DNA of 64,000 nt, taken from NCBI GenBank assembly GCA_963575745.1, contig CAUYUJ010016297.1, positions 1 through 64,000 on the forward strand. The letters are read 5' to 3'. Below, piece after piece: positions 31,012-38,939 of the stretch. Made by a program: the position numbers and the translations under genes. The notes under the pieces were generated by a model. That model was not told the DNA's origin and did not search any database. It saw nothing but the letters and a program-made list of their open reading frames with translations. Numbering within the stretch: position 1 is the first letter of the stretch; each line of letters begins with the position of its first letter. The stretch comes from Prorocentrum cordatum (Eukaryota; Sar; Dinophyceae; Prorocentrales; Prorocentraceae).

Positions 31012-32343
31012 TCATGCATCATTGGTCTTCTTGCCCTTGCGGGCCGCTTCTCGTTCTTCTCTAGCGTTACGTCGTTCCTTCAGCAGGGCATGCTCGCGAG
31101 AGAGCTCCTTGGCCACCCAGTCGGTGAGCTCGGGGCACGCGCACGCCCCGGCGCGTGCCGGGTCCACGCCGTAGTACAGGTGAGCGCCCCCGATGGCGTC
31201 CTCCTTGCGCCCGCTCAGTCGCTCCCTCCAGCGCTCCTCCTGGACCTGAAGCGAGCGGGCCAGGTGCTCCGCAGTCGCGCAGCTGGGCAGGTTAATCTGG
31301 TCATAGCAGGCCATCGTCTCGAGCTGGCGGCAGCATCGTTCGTGCTCAGCAACTCCTGCATCCTGTGACTGGAGCTTGGCATCATGCTTCCAGCGCGCAT
31401 GGCGCCCAGTAGGCGACCCGCCGTTCTGAAAGATGTAACGGCACACCCACATGCAGGAGCGGGGGCCCTTGATGGGCCAGTCCGGGAAGACGTCCTCCCG
31501 GAACCCGAGCACGGCCCTCTCGAAGGAAACCTTGCGCTCGCCCAGCAGGTCATACTGGACCGGCACCACCCTCAGGTCAAAGTAGACTCCGAGCCCGCCT
31601 GCACCCGCGATCGGCGCCGCGGCGCCCAGAGCCCCGCCAGCCGCGGCTCCTGCGGCGGGGGCCGGGGCGGCTGCCGCCGCCGCCGCGCCGGCAGCAGCGG
31701 GGGCGCCCGCGCCTCCTGCCGGGGCGCCCACGGCGGCTGCGCCGGCGGCGTCCGCGCCGCCGGCGGGGGCGGGCCCAGCCGCGGCCGGGGCGGCAACCAG
31801 CGCCAGCGCTCCCGCGGGCACCGGCTGCGCTGCTCCGCCGAGGGCGGCGACGAGCCCGCCAAGCCCTGCTGCGGGAGCGAGGGCTCCGGCGCCGGCTCCA
31901 GCGCCGCTGGCGGGGGCGCCCGGGGCGCCCGCAGCGGCCGCGGCGCCCGCCGGGCCCGCGCCCGCTCTCCCAGCAACGTTGGGGAGGAGCTGGCCAGGCG
32001 GCGCGGCGACGCCGTGCCTCGCGCAGGCAGCGGCCCGAGCGGCACTGGCAGTCGCGACTGTCGGAATGGCCCGAAACTTGTACAAAGGATCGGCCCCGAC
32101 ACCAGCAGGAGCGCCGCCTGCCGCCGCGCCGGGCGCCACCTGCACCTCCACGATGTCAGGCCCGTTGAAATTCTCACCGTACTCTTCCTCATGCGGGGTG
32201 AATATGGCCACCAAGAGCCCGGCATTCTCCACCAGCAGGACGACCAAACGCTCGTGCCAGAGCCGCTGGGCGTAGTTGTAGCGTACGTACACAAAATCGC
32301 CCGTTGCCAGGCCGTAAGTCGTCGCAACCGGGTGAGCAGCCAT
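31012..32343 (-). CDS. gag-like structural protein of the YR retroelement
   Basis: 443 codons, ATG at 32343, intact. The N-terminal globular part includes GDFVYVRYNYAQRLWHERLV, suggestive of a small beta-barrel. An Ala/Gly/Pro-rich low-complexity middle spans about residues 115-250. The C-terminal part includes IKGPRSCMWVCRYIFQNGG, HARWKHDAKLQSQDAGVAEH, ETMACYDQINLP and a basic, Glu/Arg-rich tail ending ARKGKKTNDA. I recall this C-terminal block from abundant dinoflagellate retroelement-associated proteins; that is recall, not a search. Its position before RT supports a nucleocapsid role. Only five bases separate its ATG from the stop of the upstream membrane-protein frame. Confidence 0.6.
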   Translation of the reverse strand: MAAHPVATTYGLATGDFVYVRYNYAQRLWHERLVVLLVENAGLLVAIFTPHEEEYGENFNGPDIVEVQVAPGAAAGGAPAGVGADPLYKFRAIPTVATASAARAAACARHGVAAPPGQLLPNVAGRAGAGPAGAAAAAGAPGAPASGAGAGAGALAPAAGLGGLVAALGGAAQPVPAGALALVAAPAAAGPAPAGGADAAGAAAVGAPAGGAGAPAAAGAAAAAAAPAPAAGAAAGGALGAAAPIAGAGGLGVYFDLRVVPVQYDLLGERKVSFERAVLGFREDVFPDWPIKGPRSCMWVCRYIFQNGGSPTGRHARWKHDAKLQSQDAGVAEHERCCRQLETMACYDQINLPSCATAEHLARSLQVQEERWRERLSGRKEDAIGGAHLYYGVDPARAGACACPELTDWVAKELSREHALLKERRNAREEREAARKGKKTNDA

Positions 32344-32348
32344 CGCGT

Positions 32349-32834
32349 CTAGCGGCGAGCCTGGGCTGCCGCCTCTGCCTGCCGCGCCTGCCGCCGAGCC
32401 TCCTCAGCCACGTCCTCGAGCGCGGGCGGCGCCGCGGGGCTGACCACCTTGGCCAGGGGCAGCGGCAAGGCCGCTGCCGGGGCCGGGGTCGCGGGCGCCG
32501 GAGTCCTCGGCGCGGACGGCTCCGTTGCCAGGCCGACCCCGCGCCGTCCAGCGAGGTAGCCTGCGCCCGTGGCCACCGCAAGGCAGCCCAGCAAGAAGAG
32601 GATCGAGATGCCCTCCTGGTGGAAAGAGCTGTTCGGCGAGAACTCCAGGCTCGGGCACTGGAGGTGGGGAGCGCACTGGCACTCTGGGCAGCTGGGGCAC
32701 TCCAGCGACGGGCAGACGCCACAGGTCACCACCGGCTCGCAGGCGGGGCACTGCTGAGAGCCGCCTCGAACGATGAGCGCAGTGGAGACCCCGCGTGCGA
32801 TCTCACTACCCACGCGCGCGAGGAACTGATGCAT
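32349..32834 (-). CDS. Cys-rich single-pass membrane protein of the YR retroelement
   Basis: ATG at 32834 (MHQFLARVGSEIARG); the frame is open to 32852, at the A1 repeat. A cysteine cluster QCPACEPVVTCGVCPSLECP and CPECQCAPHLQCP (eleven Cys, several CxxC) precedes one hydrophobic helix ISILFLLGCLAVATGAGYLA, followed by GRRG and a Pro/Ala tail with a basic heptad-like end (EEARRQARQAEAAAQARR). This predicts a type of anchored protein with a small metal-binding or disulfide-rich domain. It is the first ORF of the element, starting 17 nt inside A1. Its role (capsid membrane association, envelope-like, or a host-derived gene) cannot be told from sequence; no fusion peptide or glycoprotein features are seen. 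Confidence 0.65.
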   Translation of the reverse strand: MHQFLARVGSEIARGVSTALIVRGGSQQCPACEPVVTCGVCPSLECPSCPECQCAPHLQCPSLEFSPNSSFHQEGISILFLLGCLAVATGAGYLAGRRGVGLATEPSAPRTPAPATPAPAAALPLPLAKVVSPAAPPALEDVAEEARRQARQAEAAAQARR

Positions 32835-32850
32835 CGGCGGTGTGTGACCC

Positions 32851-32917
32851 AAGAGCTTGAGCCGTAACGAGTACGGCAGAGAACTGACATTGCAAGCATA
32901 CCGTCATGAAGACAACC
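32851..32917 (-). repeat. 5' terminal repeat A1 of the YR retroelement
   Basis: 67-bp copy of A2, ending GAAGACAACC and followed by ATATAT. Three substitutions relative to A2. Probably carries the start of the element's transcript; no promoter motif recognised. Confidence 0.9.
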
Positions 32918-32937
32918 ATATATATATATATATATAA
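32918..32937. repeat. (TA)n tract at the element's upstream end
   Basis: About nine AT units between A1 and AAAAATGGACC. Together with the larger (TA)n at 26085-26156 this implies insertion into a TA microsatellite. Confidence 0.85.
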
Positions 32938-33354
32938 AAATGGACCCTAGCTCGCCTGTGAAGGCGGTCAAGTTACTGTCAATCGTTTTCGAATTTGCTA
33001 CCACGAGCAGTCAAAAACAAGCATGCGCCAAGAAGGAAAGGGGAATAACATCGCCAAGAGGCCCCAGCGCCGATCCAATCAATCCACGCGAACTTCCGAA
33101 AACTTATGTTACTGCAAGTTTTCCTCCTCCGATGGATTCTGTCTCGTCCCGAGGGGGGGGGGCGCCAACTGACTGCCTGCGCCGATCCCGGTCAGGCCGA
33201 TCCCAGCATCGGTGGATCCTGAGCCCAATCGGTGGAGGGCGTGTCCACAGTACCCCCGGGCCCCCAGGCTTGGCCTGCGGCAGGAGCGGCGCAGGAGGAG
33301 AAGGCGGGTTGCCATCGTGACGACCTGCGCGTCGGCTTCTCGGGTCGGTTGAGC
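32938..33354. other. no gene recognised
   Basis: Flank of the retroelement. The minus strand contains a short frame (TIDSNLTAFTGELGSIF) running into the (TA)n that could once have been continuous with the coiled-coil-like tract at 26080. Confidence 0.3.
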
Positions 33355-33520
33355 CCTGAGATCCGGCGTCGCGAAAAAAATGCAGCATCGAGAAAAACAT
33401 CGCGACCGGAGCCCCCAAATTGTCCTTTTCGAGCGGGATCGATCCGTGAGGGTCCCGAGGCCCGTCACCGGGCGAAGACGCCCAGCTCGAACAAAGTTGA
33501 GACGCCAGGATCTCAAGGGC
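33355..33520. repeat. dispersed family D copy
   Basis: Order: GATCCGGCGTCGCGA...CATCG...GGAGCC...TCGAGCGGGATCGATC(C)GTGAGGGTCCCGAGG...GGGCGAAGACGCCCAGCTCGAA...TTGAGACGCCAGGATCTCA. Relatives: 56085-56285, 62635-63035 (split), cores at 56485-56545 and 63345-63410, and a reverse-oriented copy at about 46120-46250. Confidence 0.7.
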
Positions 33521-33664
33521 AGGATCGGCACCGAATCGGCTCACGCAACCGGTCTCGGGCGCATCCTAGAATCAGGCGCGCCAGAGGCACCAGTGCATCG
33601 AGGAAGGCGCCCGGCTGCGGAGCCGAGACCAGCTTCGCGCAGCGGACTCCCTACTCCCCCTTTT

Positions 33665-33835
33665 CCATACTGAGCGGCCAGCCCGGGGGCGAAGCGAAAA
33701 GGGGCTAGCCCTCTCAGAAGGCTCGGAAGGACCGGCCTTCCGGGAAATGTTCAAAGCCATTCCCAAAGGCTCAGAGAAAGCCCCAATGGCCGAAGGGCTT
33801 CTGAGAACCCCTGCTACCTTCTTAGAAGACCTCCT
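33665..33835. repeat. CTTCTNAGAAGG-motif block
   Basis: GGGGCGAAGCGAAAAGGGGC followed by several CTCAGAAGG / CTTCTGAGAA / CTTCTTAGAAG palindromes. Relative of 18340-18480. Confidence 0.55.
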
Positions 33836-34149
33836 CCTTACAACTTCCCCCCTTGGCTCGACGCCGACAACTCCTTTTGTCCGACACGAGCTTCTGACAC
33901 GGCGTGGATCGTTCGGCCGTGAGCCATCGCGTATCCGACGATATTCATCGGCCGGACCCGGGCCGCTGGCAGCTGCCAGCCTTGGCCGCCCGCGCCGAAG
34001 CCGCCGCTTCGTCGGCACCACGCGAGCCTACCGCAGATGGCGTCCCCCCCGTAGATCGCCCGTCAGGCTGATTCCATGCAAGGGGTGCGGACAAAGAACA
34101 TGCAGCGCGGTTGCTGCTTGAAGCCAAGAGGCTACGGATGGCCCGTCCC

Positions 34150-34360
34150 TTCTCCTCCCCTTTTCCTCCTCGCCGTACTCCTCGTCGCGGTCGTCGTCGT
34201 ACTCGCAGTCGTTCCCTCCTCTATCCCTTCTACCTCCTCCCTCCCCCTCCTCGTCCTCACCCTCCCTCTCTCCCTCCTCGTCCTTCACCATCCTTCGATC
34301 CAACCTCCCTTCTCCCCTCCCATCCTACCCTCCCTCCTCGTCCTCACCTTCTCGTAGACG
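34150..34360. repeat. pyrimidine-rich CTCC/TCGTC tract
   Basis: Imperfect CCTCCTCG, CTCGTCGTC and CCTCCCTCT words. Low-complexity frames only. Confidence 0.7.
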
Positions 34361-34379
34361 CTCGTAGACTGTCCCTGGG

Positions 34380-34770
34380 TGGCCCAAAGTCGCCCGAAGA
34401 ATGCTGCAAGACGCCCAAAATGGCCTCAATACGGTCGCGGGCCAACAGCATCCCAAGAAGGCCCCAAGAGGCCGAAGTCGTTGCTTTTCCTATGGTCTTT
34501 GAGGGGTTTCAGCCTTCTCACCAGCCCCAAAGACGACGGCTCCAATAGAGGGCCCAGATGGGGGACACGAACGGACATTTCGAGCTCTCGGCCCCGAGGG
34601 GCCCCAGGAGACCCCAAGAGGCCCCCAAGAGGGCGTGGGGCCCCTACGAGGCCCCCAAAAAGCTCCGAAGAGGCCCCTAAGAAGGCTCCAAGAGGCTCCC
34701 ACTATTTTTTTTTAGAGGCCCCCAACAGGACCCCAAGAGCGTTCCGAAGAGATCCCAAGAAGCATACCTG
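34380..34770. repeat. CCAAGAGG family copy
   Basis: Contains the family core (GGCCGAAGTCGTTGCTTTTCC, near 34470) between CCAAGAGGCCCCCAAGA repeats. Confidence 0.65.
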
Positions 34771-34814
34771 AGAACGCTGACCCACAACCCAAGCGCGGTG
34801 GCGGGACGGGCCGA

Positions 34815-34900
34815 AGGCCACTAGATCTGCTGCCCCCTGTCGATTCATCGCAGGGGTGCCTGGCGTGCTAGATGATTTCGGTTCTGGTTTTTTTCCAAAA
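34815..34900. repeat. segment duplicated at 40065-40140
   Basis: CTGCCCCCTGTCGATTCATCGCAGGG...TTTCGGTTCTGGTTTTTTTCC matches CGCCCCCTGTTGATTCATCACAGGG...TTTCGGTTTTGG...TTCTTTTCC in the 39-42 kb array. Confidence 0.65.
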
Positions 34901-35084
34901 CAAGAAGGCGTTTCTTTATGTTCGGCGATGACGGGCGTCATGGGGGGGGGGGAGGGCGGGGGGGGTATGACGTGACGCCCCCCCCCGCCGAGTGGCTCCG
35001 GCACCACAGCCGCGCCCGCGCGCACGACGCGACGAGCGACGAGCGACGAGCGACGACGACGACGCGAGCAGCATGTAATTGGCG

Positions 35085-35395
35085 ATCTGCCCATTGCGCC
35101 TGTGTACACCACAACGCTCGCGTGCACCACAGCGCGCGTGTGCACCACAGCGCCTGCGTACACCGCAACAGCCGTGTGCAATGCACCCCCGTGTATACCA
35201 CAATACTTGGGAACACTACAGCGCCGGTGTACATACACCGCAGCAGCCATGTGCAACACAACGCCTGCGTACACCACAGTGCTTGCGTGCACCGCAGCGC
35301 CTGCGCACGCCACAGCGCCTGTCTACACCACAGCATCCGCGTGCAACGCAGCGCTGGTGTACACCACAGTGCCTGCGTGGATAGGACAGGTAGAA
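35085..35395. repeat. minisatellite, ACACCACAGCGCCTGCGT units
   Basis: About 14 degenerate 21-24-nt units. The same unit occurs in reverse complement at 35815-36110, so the two blocks face each other across a 400-bp spacer. Confidence 0.85.
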
Positions 35396-35484
35396 GGAGC
35401 ATGTACGTCAGGATCTGCTGCGGACAACTAAACGCCACGCCAGGAAAGTTCTGAGAATCGAATGCGACGTTTTTCCCTCCCCCC

Positions 35485-35525
35485 TCCTCCTCCACCTCCT
35501 CCTCCTCCTCCTCCTCCTCGTCTTC
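35485..35525. repeat. (TCC)n microsatellite
   Basis: CCTCCTCCTCC run between the two opposed minisatellite blocks. Confidence 0.85.
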
Positions 35526-35814
35526 TTCCTCCTTCTTACCCCCTGTCGTGCGGCTTGGCGTTACAACGCACGTGCGCATCTCAGCGTGCACCGCAGAATG
35601 GTCGATTGAATCGGTCCACTTGGTTCTCGGACGGCCAGTTTAGCTGGAGCCTCCTGGACGCAAGTGGGAGTTAGGGTGATGCGGGCGGACTCGGGGGGAC
35701 TCGTAGATTCCAGCGGCGCTCCTTTGTCCATGAGGATTTGTTTTCCATTGTTTTCTCTGGAATCCACACGCGCTCCATTTTGTCACAAGGATTCCTTCTG
35801 AAATTCTATACACA

Positions 35815-36110
35815 ACAATGGTGCTGTGTTGCACACGGCTGATGTGGTGCACACAGGCGCCGTGGCGTACACAGGCACTGCAATGCACGCAGGCATTGTG
35901 ATGTACACTGGTGCTGTGTTGCGCACGGCTGATGTGGTGTACGGAGGCGCTGTGGTGTACACAGGAGCTGCTGTGCCCGCAGGCACGGTGGCACAAACTG
36001 ACGCTGTGTTGCACGCGGCAACTGTGGTGTACATCGGCGGCGTGGTGTACACAGGCGCTATGGTGCACGCGGGCACTGTGATGTACACAGGCGTTGTGGT
36101 GCATATCGCC
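35815..36110. repeat. minisatellite, reverse orientation of 35085-35395
   Basis: Units of GCTGTGGTGTACACAGGCG type. A CTACATG...CTACC(C/T)GTCCT segment flanks both blocks (about 35378-35405 reversed; 36112-36136 forward), but on opposite sides relative to repeat polarity. Confidence 0.85.
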
Positions 36111-36299
36111 ACCTACATGTTCGTGCTACCCGTCCTCCGTCATGCCTAACCATTCCCAAACGCCGCCGGCGCGAAACGTGACGTCATCGACCCCCTCCCC
36201 CCCAGATGATTACCGTCATCGGCCCGGACTTAAAACAAGGCTCCAGCCGCGTCCGCGCGCACGTACGCGGATCCCAATGCGCACGGCGGCAGTGCCCGG

Positions 36300-36370
36300 A
36301 GCGCACTGGGGGAGGGGAGCGTTACGTCATGGGGGGGGGGGCAGCGGGGGCCATGACGCGCGTCATGCCC
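36300..36370. repeat. GACGTCAT/ATGACGCGCGTCAT palindromic G-rich segment
   Basis: GTTACGTCATGGGGGG...GGCCATGACGCGCGTCATGCC. A similar GGGCGTCATGGGGGG...TATGACGTGACGCC segment lies at 34928-34990, so these palindromes bracket the whole opposed-minisatellite region. Confidence 0.55.
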
Positions 36371-36389
36371 CAAGCAATAAAGAAATGAC

Positions 36390-36770
36390 CTCCAACTCCC
36401 CCCGGGGCTTCGGCCTGTCCCGCCGGGGTCCTGGGAGGATTGCCCGGACCCGCTTGCCAAGGATTCTTCTCTCCAGACGGCTCCAAGACAGCCCAATATG
36501 GCCTCCAAGACGGCCAAGATGCGCCTCCAAGACGGCTAAGATGGCTCCAAGACGCCTCCAAGACGAGCCAAGATGTACCCAAGACGGCCTAAGATGGCAT
36601 CAAGATGGCCCAAGACGGGCCCAGAGGCCCCCAAGAGGCCTCCGATACGGCCCAAGAGGCCCCCAAGAGGTCCTCCAGGAGGGCCCGAAGAGGCCAAAAT
36701 CATTGATTGTCCTGAGGTTTTTACCTAACAGCTTTTGCTGATAGGTTTCTGGTGGGATCAAAAGAGAGCA
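36390..36770. repeat. CCAAGAGG family copy
   Basis: GGGGCTTCGGCC(T/C)GTCCCGCCGG start, CCAAGATGGC/CCAAGACGG body, and the core GGCCAAAATCATTGATTGTCC near 36690. The start matches 40147-40170 within the array. Confidence 0.7.
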
Positions 36771-36872
36771 TCTTGACGCCCCGGGGGGGTCTGGGCGGGA
36801 TCCGGACAAGGAACCGGACAAAAGTGCAGCCCCAGGAATCCTGAGGAATTCTTGGGAATCCTTAGGGATCTA

Positions 36873-37275
36873 TTCCCAGAACACCATTCCCAGGCCACAT
36901 TTTAATTGCCCGGAGCCAACTGTACGCCACTTCGTGTTCTTCGTGTTCCCAGAACACCATTCCCAGGCCACATTTAAATGCCCGGAACCATCCGTAGGCC
37001 ACTTCGTGTTCTTCGTGTTCCCAGAACACCATTCCCAGGCCACATTTTGAATGCCCGGAGCCAACTGTCAGCCACTTCGTGTTCTTCGTCTTCCCAGAAC
37101 ACCATTCCCAGGCCACATTTTGAATGCACGGGGCCAACTGTAGGCCACTTCGTGATCTTCGTCTTCCCAGAACACCATATCTGTACCATATTTTGAATGC
37201 CCAGAGCTAACTCTAGGCCACTTCGTGATCTTCGTGTTCCCAGAACAACAGTCCTGTGCCATACTTTAAATGCCC
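36873..37275. repeat. 72-73-nt tandem repeat, six copies
   Basis: CCCAGAACACCATTCCCAGG, then GCCACATTTT, GCCCGGAGCCAACTGT, GCCACTTCGTGTTCTTCGT. Starts at 36875, 36948, 37020, 37093, 37166 and 37239. The last copies diverge and the array runs directly into the hexamer array. Confidence 0.9.
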
Positions 37276-38645
37276 GAGCTGAGGCAGGCTGAGGCCGAGG
37301 CAGGCTGAGGCCGAGGCAGGCTGAGGCTGAGGCTGAGGCACGCCGAGGCAGGCTGAGGCTGAGGCTGAGGCAGGCTGAGGCTGAGGCAGGCTGAGGCTGA
37401 GGCTGAGCAGGCTGAGGCCGAGGCAGGCTGAAGTTGAGGCTGATGCAGGCTGAGGCTGAGGCAGGCTGAGACTGAGGCTGAGGCAGGCTGAGGCTGAGGC
37501 TGAGGCTGATGCATGCTGAGGCTGAGAGGTTGACGCTGAGGCTGAGGCAGGCTGAGGCTGAGGCCGAGGCAGGCTGAGGCTGAGGCTGATGCAAGCCGAG
37601 GCAGGCTGAGGCTGAGGCTGAGGCTGAGGCAGGCTGAGGCTGAGGCTGAGGCTATGGCTGAGGCTGAGGCAAGCTGCGGCTGAGGCAGGCTGAGGCTGAG
37701 GCTCAGGCAGGCTGAGGCTGAGGCGGGCTGAGGCTGAGGCTGAGGCCGAAGCAGGCTGAGGCTGAGGCTGAGGCCGAGGCCAGCCGAGGCAGGCTGAGGC
37801 TGAGGCTGACGCTAAAGCTGAGGCAGGCTGAAGTTGAGGCTGAGGCTGTGGCTGAGGCTGAGGCAAGCTGCGGCTGAGCAAGGCTGAGGCTGAGGCTGAG
37901 GCTGAGGCAGGCTGAGGCTGAGGCTGAGGCAGGCTGAGGCTGAGGCTGAGGCTGAGGCTGCTGAGGCAGGCTGAGGCTGAGAGGCAGGCTGAGGCTGAGG
38001 CTGAGGCTGAGGCTGAGGCTGAGGCCGAGGCAGGCTCAGGAGGCTGAGGCAGGCTGAGGCTGAGGCAGGCTAAGACTGAGGCTGAGGCAGGCTGAGGTTG
38101 AGGCTGAGGCTGATGCAGGCTGAGGCTGAGAGGCTGACGCTGAGGCTGACGCTGAGGCTGAGGCAGGCTGAGGCTGAGGCTGAGGCCGAGGCAGGCTGAG
38201 GCTGAGGCCGAGGCAAGCCGAGGCAGGCTGAGGCTGAGGCTGAAGCTGAGGCTTGCTGAGGCTGAGGCTGAGGCAGTGGCTGAGGCTGAGGCAGGCTGAG
38301 GCTGAGGCTGGCCGAGGCTGAGGCTGATGCAGGCTGAGGCTGAGGCTGAGGCTGAGAGGCTGACGCTGAGGCTGAGGCAGGCTGAGGATGAGGCTGAGGC
38401 CGAGGCAGGCTGAGGCTGAGGCTGAAGCAAGCCGAGGCAGGCTGAGGCTGAGGCTGAAGCTGAGGCAGACTGAGGCTGAGGCTGAGGCTGTGGCTGAGGC
38501 TGGCAAGCTGCGGCTGAGGCAGGCTGAGGCTGAGGCTGATGCAGGCTGAAGCTGAGACAGGCTGAGGCTGAGGCTGAGGCTGAGGCTGAGGCTGAGGCTG
38601 AGGCAGGCTGAGGCTGAGGCAGGCTGAGGCTGAGGCCGAGGCAAG
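37276..38645. repeat. (AGGCTG)n hexamer array with higher-order structure
   Basis: About 1.37 kb of GAGGCT hexamers with recurrent GGCAGGCTGAGG, GGCCGAGGC and GAGAGGCTGACGC variants. Minus-strand frames give Gln-Pro/Ala-Ser/Leu-Ser repeats of up to 400 codons and are not accepted as genes. Confidence 0.95.
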
Positions 38646-38649
38646 CGAA

Positions 38650-38785
38650 TCATTCGGAATCCTAATCCCTAGGACTCCCTAGGAATCAGGATCCCTACGG
38701 ATTCCTAAGGTTTCCCATGGATTCCTAAGGATGCCTTAGGAATCCCTAGGAATCCTTAGGATTCCATTGGATCCTAAGGCCGTTG
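38650..38785. repeat. CCTAAGGATTCC palindromic cluster
   Basis: ATTCCTAAGG, CCTTAGGAATC and CCCTAGGAAT words in both orientations, able to fold extensively. Followed by GCGACTGCGACTGC repeats to 38830. Confidence 0.75.
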
Positions 38786-38939
38786 CCACTGCGACTGTCA
38801 GTGCGAATGCGACTGCGACTGCGAGAACAGCAGAATTCTGCAACTGGATTCTCACCTGAATCTTAAGGGGAATGCTTTAAGATATGCTTATACACATCGC
38901 TGTTAGGTTGCTTTGCCGGGATAATTGTAAAACAAGGAT

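Larger units (their letters stand above)
26157..32917 (-). mobile_element. tyrosine-recombinase retroelement with split direct repeats (DIRS/Ngaro/PAT-like)
   Basis: Complete-looking 6.76-kb element on the minus strand. Its termini form the split direct repeat pattern A1 - internal - B1 A2 B2: A1 32851-32917, B1 26431-26591, A2 26364-26430, B2 26157-26316. A1/A2 differ at three of 67 positions, and B1/B2 are near-identical over about 160. Internal order 5' to 3': Cys-rich membrane protein, gag-like protein, RT/RNase H, tyrosine recombinase, C5-methyltransferase-like domain. There are no LTRs, no DDE integrase and no obvious target duplication; the B1/A2 junction carries the same end sequences that meet flanking (TA)n outside. 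By analogy with DIRS-order elements it should integrate as a DNA circle by recombination. One TGA in RNase H and a frame change in the methyltransferase suggest this copy is recently but not perfectly preserved. Confidence 0.85.

Noticed and set aside
34938-36149. His/Cys/Val-rich frames on both strands
   Set aside because: They are translations of the opposed CACCACAGCGCC minisatellites.
37213-38653. 400-codon minus-strand frame of Gln-Pro/Ala-Ser/Leu-Ser repeats
   Set aside because: It is the translation of the AGGCTG hexamer array; other frames are equally open.
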